A DNA stretch of 64,000 bases from Roseibium salinum (lineage in GTDB: Bacteria > Pseudomonadota > Alphaproteobacteria > Rhizobiales > Stappiaceae), in NCBI RefSeq assembly GCF_026240905.1, contig NZ_JAPEVI010000003.1:4528501-4592500 (forward strand). The letters run 5' to 3'. The translations under genes and the position numbers were made by a program. The notes under the pieces were generated by a model. It was not told the origin of the DNA and ran no database searches. It saw nothing but the letters and a program-made list of their open reading frames with translations. Numbering within the stretch: the first letter of the stretch is position 1; each line of letters begins with the position of its first letter. Shown piece by piece: positions 35,417 through 43,804 of the stretch.

Positions 35417-35800
35417 TGTTTTCGACCTCGCCGGTACTGTCCTGGTGCTCAAGATCAGCAACGAGCGGCACCGGTCATCTGCGCGGCACAAGCCAGATTT
35501 TGATTTGAACGTTGCTGACCATCCACGATACAGGAATTGCCCAACCGGCCAAATACGGGCCAACTCAACTGGCTTGGCGAGAGCTTCGAGGCAAGCTCCG
35601 GCCCGACTACCACCGGTTCGACCATTCTCTCCGGCCCGGACCCTCTTCCTGAGGCTATCCTCGCATGGCGGTCGTTGCTGCGATGGCTGGCGATCGTGCC
35701 GCCTTAACTGAGGGTCAATCCATCGTGATCAATCGTCAGCCGTGGTGATGGTCCCGACTGTTACGATTCCTCTTCAACTCAAAAGAACAGGGAGGAAGCC
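35417..35800. other. Gene-free region before cytochrome P460-like gene
   Basis: About 380 bases without a supportable gene. It must contain the cytochrome promoter. I see a half-site TGATCAA near 35730 but no full FNR-geometry box, and no terminator or repeat. Confidence 0.5.
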
Positions 35801-36355
35801 GTGAAACGAATTGTTACATACGGATTATTGGCAGCGACCGGTGGGTTGTTCGCAGCGGTCGCGATCGGAACATCTGCGCTGAACGCGCAGGATGCGCCGT
35901 TTGGTGACCCCGACAGCATCAGCTATGCCGAAACACTCTGGAGTGAAATGGAGGAAGCGCGGCTGGTCGGCGATAACTCGATCAAGGTGCGTCCCTTCGA
36001 AGGCAACGAACCCCATGGAACGATCCAGGAGGTTCTTGCGACCATCGCCACGGTCGACGATCACACCGGCCGCCTGGTTGTCAAGCGCAACCATGCCAGC
36101 GACAACATCGATGCCGTCTATGACGACCCGACCGGCAACCTTGCCGCGATCACCATAATGTTCGAGCGCGAAGAGGGGTATGACCCGGAGAACCGGAACT
36201 GGTTCTGGGCCAAGTACCTCCCGGATGGCACATTGGACACGAACCCCAACGGCATGCAATTGGCCGGACGGGTGGCAAAAGGTATGGATGCCGGGTGCAT
36301 CGCCTGCCATTCCGCAAGGGGCGGCGACGATTTGGAAGTATTGACCAGCAGATAG
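35801..36355 (+). CDS. Cytochrome P460-like periplasmic c-type cytochrome
   Basis: The 184-residue protein has a signal peptide (about 1-30) and one haem c site, C166-I-A-C169-H170, close to the C-terminus. The segment ITIMFEREEGYDPENRNWFWAKY followed by NPNGMQLAGRVAKG is typical of the cytochrome P460/c'-beta family, whose members oxidise hydroxylamine or bind NO. K95 in LVVKRN is a candidate for the lysine that crosslinks to haem in true P460; this is inference. A hairpin follows the stop. Confidence 0.85.
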   Translation: MKRIVTYGLLAATGGLFAAVAIGTSALNAQDAPFGDPDSISYAETLWSEMEEARLVGDNSIKVRPFEGNEPHGTIQEVLATIATVDDHTGRLVVKRNHASDNIDAVYDDPTGNLAAITIMFEREEGYDPENRNWFWAKYLPDGTLDTNPNGMQLAGRVAKGMDAGCIACHSARGGDDLEVLTSR

Positions 36356-36358
36356 AGA

Positions 36359-36379
36359 CCCCAGGCAAACACCCTGGGG
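36359..36379. terminator. Bidirectional hairpin between cytochrome and DUF302 genes
   Basis: CCCCAGG and CCTGGGG pair around a 7-base loop in the 36-base gap between two convergent genes. No U-run follows. Confidence 0.5.
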
Positions 36380-36391
36380 CCGGCCCATCGG

Positions 36392-36778
36392 TCAGATGGC
36401 GTCGACCGCCTTGCTGAGCTGTGCCCGGACGTCTCTCGCGACCGTCTTGAGGTCATCGTTTTCGACGGCTGTCATCGAAGCGACCGGGTCGACCGCGCTC
36501 ACTTCCACACCGTCATCCACCTTGCGCAGGATCACGTTGCAGGGCAGCATGGCGCCGATCCGCGGTTCCAGTTGCATCGCTTGGTGCGCCATGCCGGGAT
36601 TACACGCGCCAAGGATCAGGTAGTCGTCGACCTCGGCGCCGATTTTCTTTTTCAGCGTCGATTTGACATCGATTTCCGTAAGCACCCCGAAGCCCTGATC
36701 GGCCAGGGCCTTGCGCGTGCGTGCGACGACATCGTCGAAGGACGAAGCGGGGAAATTGCGATCGAGCGTGTAGGACAC
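36392..36778 (-). CDS. DUF302 family protein
   Basis: The 128-residue cytosolic protein has the DUF302 pattern: an N-terminal strand-helix unit, KKIGAEVDDYLILGACNPGMAHQAM, and GAMLPCNVILRK with two conserved cysteines. The function is unknown; the family often lies near sulfur, copper or nitrogen-oxide genes. A GTG start at 36778 is chosen because GGAGG stands six bases before it; the ATG at 36832 has its purines directly abutting the start. Confidence 0.85.
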   Translation of the reverse strand: MSYTLDRNFPASSFDDVVARTRKALADQGFGVLTEIDVKSTLKKKIGAEVDDYLILGACNPGMAHQAMQLEPRIGAMLPCNVILRKVDDGVEVSAVDPVASMTAVENDDLKTVARDVRAQLSKAVDAI

Positions 36779-37023
36779 GAGAACCTCCGTATGTTGTGGC
36801 TGATTGCCGGATGCGCGGACATCTCCCGACAAACGCGGCCGGGAGACACTTCAGGCAATGGTGCGAAATACCCGGACCACCCGATTCGACGCGCTGTCGG
36901 TCATCGCCGTCGTCTGCCGACACCGATGATACCCATACTAAGGACTCCGGCGCGACAGGGTTCCATCACGAAGTCAGGCGTCGCCGGTTCCGGTGCGGCT
37001 TTCGTAGCGCTGCGGCCTGTCTT

Positions 37024-37041
37024 CTTTGTCCGGCGACAAAG
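37024..37041 (+). promoter_or_regulatory. FNR-geometry box, DUF1858 gene
   Basis: CTTTGTC-CGGC-GACAAAG is a perfect 18-base palindrome with FNR spacing (TTGTC-N4-GACAA). A -10 box TAGAAT at 37061-37066 places the transcription start near 37073, so the box centre is at about -41, the class II activator position. Confidence 0.7.
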
Positions 37042-37093
37042 ACGAATGATGGCGTCAGAGTAGAATATCCGCTCGCTGAGTGGAGTGAAACCA

Positions 37094-37303
37094 ATGGCAG
37101 AAGCGGAGGGCATTCGGCTGGACATGCCGGTTGACGAGGTCATGCGGCGCTGGCCGGCAACGATCCGGGTGATGATCCGTCACAAGATGCTGTGCATCGG
37201 GTGTGCGGCCGCCCCGTTTCACAGCGTTTCGGAAGCCTGCGCCGAACATGGCGTTCCGGAAGCGGCGTTCATGGCGGTGCTGGAAGCTGCCGCCAACGAA
37301 TAG
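37094..37303 (+). CDS. DUF1858 domain protein (hybrid-cluster-protein-associated redox disulfide type)
   Basis: The 69-residue protein is a single DUF1858 domain: DMPVDEVMRRWPATIRVMIRHKMLCIGCAAAPF with a C-x-x-C pair. Related domains are found in ScdA/YtfE-like proteins and near hybrid-cluster proteins under nitrosative or anaerobic conditions. The ATG at 37094 with GGAG upstream is preferred over a GTG nine bases earlier. An FNR-type box precedes it. Confidence 0.85.
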   Translation: MAEAEGIRLDMPVDEVMRRWPATIRVMIRHKMLCIGCAAAPFHSVSEACAEHGVPEAAFMAVLEAAANE

Positions 37304-37320
37304 GGTCCATGCCCTGAAAC

Positions 37321-38022
37321 TCACCTGGTCTTTTGATGTTCGGCAATCAGCATCAGGCCATGGGGATCGGTCACGGTGACCCTTTGCCGCCCTCCCTTCA
37401 CCAGTCCCTTGTTTTCCCATGCGCTCAGCAGGCGGCTGACCGTGTGCAGGGTGGAGCCGGTCATTTCCGCGATCTCCTGGCGTGTGATCGGAAAATCGAT
37501 TTCGATTCCATCCTCGGTCTTGCGCCCCGACTGCTGCACAAGCCGTAAGACGGTGCGTGCAATGCGTTGCTCCACCTGTTCGGTTGCCATTTCCATGACC
37601 TGGTCCTGCGTCTCCTGAAGGCGGGACCCGATTGTCTGATAGGCGGCGGCGCCAAAACGCGGAGCCTTTTGCACAAGGTCGGTCCAGGCGCTGTTCGGCC
37701 AGGTCAGGACGACGCAGTCCACTGCCGCGACGGCGCTTGCCGGATAGGTGTCCCGGTTCAGGGCGACTGCTACGCCGAAGAGTTCGCCTTCGTTGATGTA
37801 GCGTGCGACGACCTGGTGGCCCTCGGGCGAGGTGCGCACGACGCGGATATGTCCGGACAGCAGCAGGTGAAAAGCGGTCGCCCGTTCAGCCTGCGAAAAG
37901 ACTTCGGCGCCCTTTTCGTAGCGGGAGGACTTCGCCTCCTTCAGGATCTCGCGAAGCGCGTCCGCCGAGAGCTCCTCGAAGGCGGGCAGATCCGCGATCA
38001 CCGAACCGTCCAGTCGTGCCAT
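37321..38022 (-). CDS. Crp/Fnr-family regulator without Fe-S cysteines
   Basis: This 233-residue protein has a cyclic-nucleotide-type beta-barrel (about 15-130), a dimer helix and a winged helix ([25 protein letters not shown]). It lacks the N-terminal cysteine cluster of FNR, so it resembles the Dnr/NnrR type that answers to NO. In the recognition helix the SR pair is kept, but the FNR glutamate position is histidine, in line with TTGTC rather than TTGAT half-sites. Two such sites flank this gene. The regulator name is not assignable by eye. Confidence 0.87.
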   Translation of the reverse strand: MARLDGSVIADLPAFEELSADALREILKEAKSSRYEKGAEVFSQAERATAFHLLLSGHIRVVRTSPEGHQVVARYINEGELFGVAVALNRDTYPASAVAAVDCVVLTWPNSAWTDLVQKAPRFGAAAYQTIGSRLQETQDQVMEMATEQVEQRIARTVLRLVQQSGRKTEDGIEIDFPITRQEIAEMTGSTLHTVSRLLSAWENKGLVKGGRQRVTVTDPHGLMLIAEHQKTR

Positions 38023-38070
38023 GCCGCGTTTCCCCGTTTCGCGTGGTTGCCGATCGCCAACCTAACCGTT

Positions 38071-38088
38071 CTTTGTCCCAGCACAAAG
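38071..38088 (+). promoter_or_regulatory. FNR-geometry box, pseudoazurin gene
   Basis: CTTTGTC-CCAG-CACAAAG has one mismatched pair relative to the box at 37024. A TATCTT -10 candidate at 38109-38114 implies a start near 38121, putting the box centre at -41.5, the same class II geometry. It also lies 49 bases before the Crp/Fnr gene start, so autoregulation is possible. Confidence 0.65.
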
Positions 38089-38156
38089 AAGCGTGCCGGC
38101 GCCGGGCCTATCTTTCCCGCAGTGCAACAGCACTGTGCACGAAGAAAGGAAAGATC

Positions 38157-38600
38157 ATGAAAAAGTTTCTCTCCACCCTTGCCCTGGGTTGCGCGATGGC
38201 CGTTTCCACCTCCGCAATGGCCGACGAAGTTCAGGTGAAGATGCTGAACCGGGGCGAAGCCGGCGCCATGGTGTTCGAGCCGAGCCTCATCGAGATCAAG
38301 CCCGGCGATACGGTTCGCTTCCTGCCGACGGACAAGGGCCACAATGCCGAGACGATCAAGGGAATGATCCCGGACGGGGCCGAGCCGTTCAAAAGCAAGT
38401 ACAACGAAGAATTCGTGGTCACCTTTGATCAGGAAGGCGTCTATGGCGTCAGGTGCAAGCCTCACTATGCCATGGGGATGGTCGCTCTGATCAAGGTCGG
38501 CGAGCCGGTGAACCTCGATGCGGCCCAGACCGTGAAGCAGCCGGGCAAGGCCAAGACCGCCTTCGCAGATCTTTTCGGGCTGGTCGTCGCCTCCAGGTAA
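38157..38600 (+). CDS. Pseudoazurin (type 1 copper protein)
   Basis: The 147-residue protein has a signal peptide (about 1-22) and a cupredoxin domain. Copper ligands are H62 (KGHNAE), C100, H103 and M108 ([11 protein letters not shown]), exactly the pseudoazurin spacing. Pseudoazurin carries electrons to nitrite and nitrous oxide reductases; neither enzyme is in the window. The ATG at 38157 follows AAAGGAAAG. An FNR-type box upstream fits low-oxygen or NO control. Confidence 0.95.
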   Translation: MKKFLSTLALGCAMAVSTSAMADEVQVKMLNRGEAGAMVFEPSLIEIKPGDTVRFLPTDKGHNAETIKGMIPDGAEPFKSKYNEEFVVTFDQEGVYGVRCKPHYAMGMVALIKVGEPVNLDAAQTVKQPGKAKTAFADLFGLVVASR

Positions 38601-39206
38601 GGATTGGAAACGCAGGCTGTGGGCCCGCTCACGTCGCAGGGTATGGACCGTATCCACCAGTCCATGCGTCGAGACGGGCCTTCGGCCCGCCTCCGCAGGA
38701 GGGGGCGAGGCAAACAAGTCGGCAGAGGACGGTTCTTCGGCAGGCCGGGATTCACGCACCGCGCGAAGGTGTTGCCCTTTTTGCCGGCGCGCATCTCTTC
38801 ATCCGCCAGGCAGCGGATCGGGTCACCGCCTGTCCGCCCATGCCGGCACACGACCGTTCGGGTGCCTTGGACCGGCATCGTGGCGGCGCATTTTCCCCGT
38901 TCAGAGCTCCCGGTCCGACCGCGACTCTTCTTGGTTTTCCGCCGGGAATACTGGTTTCCCGGTCGCGGAAGGCAGGTCTTTTCTCTTGTTCATGAATCGA
39001 TTAAGCAAAAAGCGAAAAATGTTTTGCGAGCGGCCTTGTTTTGGACAAGGTCTTATACTATTTACCGATCATCGATATTGTTTGACGAACTTTGTGACTG
39101 CGCTACCGCGTTCTCAACGATTTTCCCTATCAACGTCGACCTAACCGCTTCGCCCCACACAGTGTCTGGCGGGCACTCTCTCATGACCGATTGAAAGGAA
39201 ATCGTT
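38601..39206. other. Gene-free region between pseudoazurin and cold-shock genes
   Basis: About 600 bases with no supportable gene; the frame covering it has no family features. A GC-rich hairpin (CGGGCC/GGCCCG near 38675-38689) lacks a U-run. An inverted repeat CCTTGT-N5-ACAAGG is at 39034-39050, followed by a TATACT at 39054-39059. If that is a -10 box, the cold-shock gene has a leader of about 140 bases, as cspA-type genes usually do. Confidence 0.5.
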
Positions 39207-39416
39207 ATGACCATTGGAACCGTAAAGTTCTTCAACGCCAACAAAGGCTTTGGCTTCATTCAACCTGAAGACGGCGCTGCTGACGTATTCGTTCACATTT
39301 CCGCTGTTGAACGCGCAGGCATGCGCTCGCTGGTCGAAGGCCAGAAGGTCAGCTTTGAAGTTGTCCAGGACCGTCGTTCTGGCAAGTCCAGCGCGGACAA
39401 CCTTCAGGAAGCGTAA
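39207..39416 (+). CDS. Cold-shock domain protein (CspA family)
   Basis: The 69-residue protein is a single cold-shock domain with both RNA-binding motifs: KGFGFI and VFVHIS. Such proteins bind single-stranded RNA and melt structure. AAAGGAAATCG precedes the ATG. A long leader, a 53-base stem-loop after the stop and a strong terminator frame the gene. Confidence 0.95.
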   Translation: MTIGTVKFFNANKGFGFIQPEDGAADVFVHISAVERAGMRSLVEGQKVSFEVVQDRRSGKSSADNLQEA

Positions 39417-39419
39417 GTT

Positions 39420-39472
39420 TCTCATCCCGGTCCGTGACCACGGATGTACTGGCATGGACCCACGGGATGAGA
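39420..39472 (+). repeat. Long stem-loop after cold-shock gene containing a repeated 19-mer
   Basis: TCTCATCCCG (39420-39429) and CGGGATGAGA (39463-39472) pair perfectly over 10 bases, with an inner GGTCC/GGACC stem. The apex contains TGACCACGGATGTACTGGC (39435-39453), which recurs exactly at 57074-57092 in another gene-free region. It sits in the 3' untranslated part of the cspA transcript. Confidence 0.6.
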
Positions 39473-39474
39473 GG

Positions 39475-39502
39475 AAAGGTCGGGAGTTTCCCGGCCTTTT
39501 TT
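39475..39502 (+). terminator. Rho-independent terminator after cold-shock gene
   Basis: AAAGGTCGGGA pairs with TCCCGGCCTTT around a 3-base loop and is followed by further T residues (six in a row, 39497-39502). It ends the cold-shock transcript just before the next small gene. Confidence 0.85.
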
Positions 39503-39532
39503 GCTTTCAGCAGCTTGAAAGGAGCGACTGTC

Positions 39533-39760
39533 ATGTCTTCCGACAAATCCATCCGCCCGCGGCGGGAAACTGCGGAATCCAAGGCTGAGACAACCAAGCG
39601 CATTTCGCAGGAGCTTCAGCAGACCGAAGCTGACATCCGCGATGCCAAGACGCAGAGGCTGAGAGCCGCGCGCCTTGCGATGGAAGATACCCAGCCGGAG
39701 CCGGCGCCCGCGAAACGCGCTGCCCGCAAGACGAAAACCGCCACGAGATCGAAAATCTGA
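39533..39760 (+). CDS. Small basic helical protein, unknown function
   Basis: The 75-residue open frame (MSSDKSIRPRRETAESKAET...) is rich in Lys, Arg, Ala and Glu. It has a helical amphipathic middle (ISQELQQTEADIRDAKTQRL) and an alanine/lysine-rich tail (KRAARKTKTATRSK) like that of histone-like or nucleic-acid-binding proteins. GAAAGGAG precedes the ATG. The frame begins earlier at 39434 but that part lies within the terminator region. Function unknown. Confidence 0.65.
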   Translation: MSSDKSIRPRRETAESKAETTKRISQELQQTEADIRDAKTQRLRAARLAMEDTQPEPAPAKRAARKTKTATRSKI

Positions 39761-39825
39761 ATCCGCACTGGCTGACAGGCTGCTCTCAAATATCTGAACC
39801 GACTACTCTTCATACTGGAACGAAT

Positions 39826-40854
39826 GTGACAACTCATGCGGCTACCAACGCTCAGGTAGTGAACGATACGCGGTCCTGGACACAGGCACTCGCACAGTAC
39901 CGACAGCCGAATCCGGTGCGCAGCACCATCGAAATCGCGGCAACAGTTCTCCCGTTCGTCTTCTTGTGGGCCGCTTCCGCGGCCGCTGTCCTGTATGGAG
40001 AATACTGGGGGCTTGTGCTGACAATCCCCGCGGCAGGCTTTCTGGTTCGCCTGTTCATCCTGCAGCATGACTGCGGCCACGGGACGCTTTTTGCCCATCG
40101 CCGTCTCAATGACTGGATCGGCCGTGTCCTCGGGGTCATCACGCTGACGCCCTACGACTACTGGCGCCGCACCCATGCCGTCCATCACGCCTCTGCGGGC
40201 AATCTGGACCGGCGGGGCATCGGCGACGTCGATACGCTCACGGTTTCCGAATACCGCGCCCTGTCGCGCTGGGGGCGCATCCGCTACCGGCTCTACCGTC
40301 ATCCGCTGATCATGTTCGGCGTCGGGCCGGCCTGGCTGTTCCTCTGCCAGTACCGCTTGCCCTTCGGTCTCATGCGGGCCGGAGCTCAGCCCTGGGTCTC
40401 GACGATCGCCACCAATATCGGCATCGTTCTGCCGGTAGCCGCCATGATCTGGCTCGTCGGCCTCGTGCCGTTCCTGCTGGTGCAGGTGCCGATCACCTTG
40501 ATGGCGGCAACGGCCGGGGTCTGGCTTTTCTACGTGCAGCATCAGTTCGAAGACACACATTGGTCGACGGCCGACGACTGGAGTTTTCAGCATGCCGCGC
40601 TTCACGGCAGTTCACACTATGACCTGCCGCTGCCGCTCCGCTGGCTGTCCGGGAATATCGGCATCCACCACGTACATCACCTGGCGGCCAAGATCCCGTT
40701 CTACCGTTTGCCTGAAGTGCTCAGGGACTATCCGGAACTGAAACACACCAGCCGCATCACGCTGCTGGAAAGCCTGAAATGCGTGAAGCTCGTTCTGTGG
40801 GACGAGGGCGACAGGCGCCTCATCTCGTTCCGCGAGGAACTGGCGACCAGGTAA
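39826..40854 (+). CDS. Membrane fatty-acid desaturase
   Basis: The 342-residue membrane protein has the three histidine boxes that bind the di-iron centre: HDCGH (81-85), HAVHH (117-121) and HHVHH near residue 275, with four or more hydrophobic segments between them. The pattern fits acyl-lipid delta-12/omega-3-type desaturases. The start is a GTG, since the overlapping ATG two bases earlier meets an immediate stop. Its location downstream of a cold-shock gene suggests membrane adaptation to cold, but separate terminators show separate transcripts. Confidence 0.9.
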   Translation: MTTHAATNAQVVNDTRSWTQALAQYRQPNPVRSTIEIAATVLPFVFLWAASAAAVLYGEYWGLVLTIPAAGFLVRLFILQHDCGHGTLFAHRRLNDWIGRVLGVITLTPYDYWRRTHAVHHASAGNLDRRGIGDVDTLTVSEYRALSRWGRIRYRLYRHPLIMFGVGPAWLFLCQYRLPFGLMRAGAQPWVSTIATNIGIVLPVAAMIWLVGLVPFLLVQVPITLMAATAGVWLFYVQHQFEDTHWSTADDWSFQHAALHGSSHYDLPLPLRWLSGNIGIHHVHHLAAKIPFYRLPEVLRDYPELKHTSRITLLESLKCVKLVLWDEGDRRLISFREELATR

Positions 40855-40894
40855 CCCGGGCCTCCTGTCTCGCGGGTGACCCCGCCTCACGAGG

Positions 40895-41671
40895 TCACGC
40901 GGGCTTCTTGCCGGGTTTGCGGGTTGCATCCGGCAAAAGGTCGAGCGGCAGGGGAAACACGATCGTATTGGTCTTGTCGGTTGCAATGTCGCTGAGCGCC
41001 GTGAAGTAGCGCAGCTTCATCGCATTCGGCTGATGGGAAAGCATCTCGCCGGCCTCCACCAGCTTGGCCGCGGCCTGCTGCTCGCCTTCCGCGTTGATCA
41101 CGCGGGCCCGCCGCAACCGCTCGGCCTCGGCCTGCTTGGCGATCGCCCGGACCATGCTTTCATCGATGTCGACGTGCTTGATTTCCACATTGGCGACCTT
41201 GATGCCCCAGGCGTCGGTCTGACGGTCGAGGATCTCCTGAATATCGGCATTCAGCTTGTCGCGCTCGGCCAGCATCTCGTCCAGCTCATGCTTTCCGAGC
41301 ACCGAGCGAAGTGTCGTCTGCGACAACTGGCTGACTGCTGCGGCGAAGTCCGCGACATTGATGATCGCACGCTGGGGATCGATGATGCGGAAGTAGATCA
41401 CCGCATTGACCTTCACCGAGACGTTGTCGCGGCTGATCACGTCCTGGCTGGGAACGTCCTCGACGAACATGCGCAGATCGGTCCGCACGACCTGCTGGAC
41501 GAATGGAATCAGCAGCACGAAGCCCGGCCCGCTCACCCGCGTGAACCGGCCGAGCGTGAAGACCACCCCACGTTCATATTCACGGAAGATGTATATGGCG
41601 TAGAAAAGCACGAAGATCACGAACGCCGCGGCAAGCAGCGGGATGATCGAGTTGAAGATCAGTGGTTGCAT
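40895..41671 (-). CDS. Slipin/stomatin-like SPFH (band 7) protein
   Basis: The 258-residue protein has one N-terminal membrane helix (about 5-30) and a band-7 domain with the slipin sequence EYERGVVFTLGRFTRVSGPGFVLLIPFVQ and DRQTDAWGIKVANVEIKHVDI. The ATG at 41671 is chosen; the frame to 41971 is the NfeD gene in another frame. It lies 2 bases after the NfeD gene, the conserved partnership in which the NfeD protease cleaves stomatin. A membrane microdomain role is family knowledge. Confidence 0.93.
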   Translation of the reverse strand: MQPLIFNSIIPLLAAAFVIFVLFYAIYIFREYERGVVFTLGRFTRVSGPGFVLLIPFVQQVVRTDLRMFVEDVPSQDVISRDNVSVKVNAVIYFRIIDPQRAIINVADFAAAVSQLSQTTLRSVLGKHELDEMLAERDKLNADIQEILDRQTDAWGIKVANVEIKHVDIDESMVRAIAKQAEAERLRRARVINAEGEQQAAAKLVEAGEMLSHQPNAMKLRYFTALSDIATDKTNTIVFPLPLDLLPDATRKPGKKPA

Positions 41672-41673
41672 GG

Positions 41674-43122
41674 CTAGTGCTCTCTTTCTGGCTGTGCGTC
41701 GTGATCGGCGTTGACGACCAACGTGAGCCCGTTGACGTTGCGAACCTGCACTGTCTGGCCGGCGCACAGGTCTTCGGCACCTGCCGCGTGCCACCGCTCG
41801 CCTTCCGCCCAGACATAGCCCTCGCTTCCCTGCCATTCGAGCACGTCCGCCGGTGCGCCGATCATCCGCGCCTGTCCGCTGACCGGTTTGTGGCGATATG
41901 AGCGCAGGGCTGCTCCCAGCACCAGCACCAGCACCGCGCCGCTGATGACGGCCAGCGTGCCGATCAGCCACCAGGAGATCTGGAAACCCGGCGCGTCGGT
42001 GTCGACGAGCATAGAAGCTCCGATTATGAAGGCCACCAGACCGCCGATGCCGACCACGCCGACCGTCGGTGTCAGTGCCTCTACGACCATGAAGGCGACG
42101 CCGAGCCCGATCAGGGCAAGTCCGGCATAGCTGAAGGGCAGCATGTTGAGTGCGTATAGGCCGAGCGTCAGGCTGATTGCGCCGATCACGCCGGGGCCTA
42201 CGGAGCCCGGGTTCCAGAATTCGAAGATCAGCCCGTAGACGCCGATCATCATCAGGATCAGCGCAACGTTCGGATTGGAGAGCAAGCTCAGGATCTGCGT
42301 GGTCGTGGTCATGTCGATGCGCTCGACCGGCAGGCCCGCGACTGTGAGCTTATGGCTGGTTCGGCCGATCTCCACCATCCGTCCGTCGGCAGCGTCCAGG
42401 AGTTCGTCGACGTCGCGGGCGACGACGTCGATGACATCCATTTCCAGCGCTTCAGTGGCCGGGAGGCTGGCAGCCTCGCGGACCGCGCGCTCGGCCCAAT
42501 CGGCATTGCGGCCGCGCAACCTGGCCAGACTTCGGATCAGCGCCACGGAATCGTTGGTCATCTTGGCCGACATGGCCTGTTCAGACCCCATCAGGTCCGT
42601 GTTGCGCCCGGAGCCTCCCTTGTCCGGGGACCGGTCCCCCGCCGGTCTGTCGTTTTTATCGCCGTCCCCGCCGGGAACCGTGTCCGGCGAGCCGCCGAGT
42701 TGCACCGGTGTGGCGGCGCCCAGGTTCGTGGCCGGAGCCATGGCCGCAACATGCGTGGCATAGAGAATGTAAGTCCCCGCGCTGGCGGCGTGTGCACCGG
42801 CCGGGGCGACATATCCGATCACCGGAACGGGGGAGGCGAGCACCTGCGAGATGATCTCGCGCATGGAGTCCGCGAGACCGCCGGGAGTGTTGAGCCGCAG
42901 CACGAGGGCGGGGGCACCGCGCTCTTCGGCCAGGCCGATAGCCCTGCCGACATGCCTCACCGTCGCAGGACCGATAGGCCCTTCGATCGCCGCCATAAGC
43001 ACGACCGAACCTTTTCCGGAAATGTCGGTCTTCTGCGCCGCCGCCGGCAGCCCGACCGCAGTAGTCAGGGCCACGGCCGCCGCAACGAGACGGCGCAATC
43101 GGTTGAGAACTCTCACATTCAT
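41674..43122 (-). CDS. NfeD-family membrane serine protease (ClpP class)
   Basis: The 482-residue protein has a signal peptide, a ClpP-like protease domain (about 38-240) with catalytic serine S114 in AGAHAASAGTYIL and a candidate lysine in AMSAKMTND, then four to five membrane helices and a C-terminal OB-fold NfeD domain (about 415-475). It is the long form. It forms a two-gene unit with the slipin gene, its presumed substrate. A Gly/Asp-rich insertion at about 143-170 is unusual. Confidence 0.92.
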   Translation of the reverse strand: MNVRVLNRLRRLVAAAVALTTAVGLPAAAQKTDISGKGSVVLMAAIEGPIGPATVRHVGRAIGLAEERGAPALVLRLNTPGGLADSMREIISQVLASPVPVIGYVAPAGAHAASAGTYILYATHVAAMAPATNLGAATPVQLGGSPDTVPGGDGDKNDRPAGDRSPDKGGSGRNTDLMGSEQAMSAKMTNDSVALIRSLARLRGRNADWAERAVREAASLPATEALEMDVIDVVARDVDELLDAADGRMVEIGRTSHKLTVAGLPVERIDMTTTTQILSLLSNPNVALILMMIGVYGLIFEFWNPGSVGPGVIGAISLTLGLYALNMLPFSYAGLALIGLGVAFMVVEALTPTVGVVGIGGLVAFIIGASMLVDTDAPGFQISWWLIGTLAVISGAVLVLVLGAALRSYRHKPVSGQARMIGAPADVLEWQGSEGYVWAEGERWHAAGAEDLCAGQTVQVRNVNGLTLVVNADHDAQPEREH

Positions 43123-43428
43123 CTCCCTGAGGGAATTATAGGGCTCCGGGAGCGGCGTTCAACAACCCAGCCGCTCGCCGCTGCCCCGAGCAGGCGGCAA
43201 CGTTGCATCCGGCAAAGGGATCCGGCCGGCTCGATCCACCGGGCCGACGCGAACCCGCGACGGAACCCGACCTGACAAGCCGCGTTCCTTGTGTCAGGAT
43301 CGATCGACACCCCTGCCGCGAGTTGAACGGGCAATCGTCAACTTCCACGGACGGGAGATCTGCACGACCATCCTGCAGACCCTCGCCGGGAGAGGTGGAG
43401 AGAACGCAGACGCGCAAGGGAGACAAAA
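43123..43428. other. Divergent intergenic region, nfeD / dodecin
   Basis: About 300 bases containing the promoters of both neighbours. I see a partial dyad around TGTCAGGATCGATCGACA (near 43290-43310) but no clear promoter boxes and no gene. Confidence 0.4.
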
Positions 43429-43650
43429 ATGGATCACGTCTATCCGGTTACGGAAATCTATGGCTCGTCGACGGAATCGATCGACGACGCGATCCGGAAC
43501 GCCGTCAGCACCGCCAGCAAGAGCATTCGCAAGCTCGAATGGTTCGAGGTGACGGAAATTCGCGGCCACGTGAACAGTGACGGCTCGGTCGGTCACTTCC
43601 AGGTCGGCGTCAAGCTCGGCTTCCGCCTCGACAGGGGCTCATCGGACTGA
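43429..43650 (+). CDS. Dodecin-family flavin-binding protein
   Basis: The 73-residue protein matches dodecins, small dodecameric flavin-storage proteins: YPVTEIYGSSTESIDDAIRN, then the flavin-stacking tryptophan in KLEWFEV, and FQVGVKLGFRLD at the C-terminus. AAGGGAGAC precedes the ATG. It stands alone. Confidence 0.92.
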   Translation: MDHVYPVTEIYGSSTESIDDAIRNAVSTASKSIRKLEWFEVTEIRGHVNSDGSVGHFQVGVKLGFRLDRGSSD

Positions 43651-43780
43651 CTGCCGGCCGATTGGGCCGTATATGGCCGGGCGGTGGTGCCGCCACGGTC
43701 CGTCGGACTCCGCGGCCCAGGAGGCGAGCCATGCGGAGCGGCATCCGTGACGCCGGCCTAGCGATCCAGGGCTCAAGCCG

Positions 43781-43804
43781 TTCAATTTTATGGGGCCATA
43801 CCCT
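43781..43804 (+). repeat. Third copy of the 24-bp intergenic repeat
   Basis: TTCAATTTTATGGGGCCATA plus CCCT differs by one base from 17122-17145 and is in the same orientation. It abuts the stop codon of the LysR gene, whereas the other pair lies 66 bases beyond the stop of a minus-strand flavoprotein gene. Confidence 0.65.

Noticed and set aside
38027..38039. GTTTC-N3-GTTTC near the Crp/Fnr start as a fifth member of the GAAAC element
   Set aside because: The spacing is 8 rather than 9, the flanks do not match, and the elements lie at the start codon.
39034..39050. CCTTGT-N5-ACAAGG as an FNR-type box for the cold-shock gene
   Set aside because: The spacing does not fit the 5-4-5 FNR geometry shared by the boxes at 37024 and 38071.
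43781..43804. Reading the 24-bp repeat copies at 17 kb and 43.8 kb as attachment sites of an integrated island
   Set aside because: No integrase, transposase or phage gene lies between them, and the genes inside look like ordinary chromosomal content. Kept only as a repeat finding.
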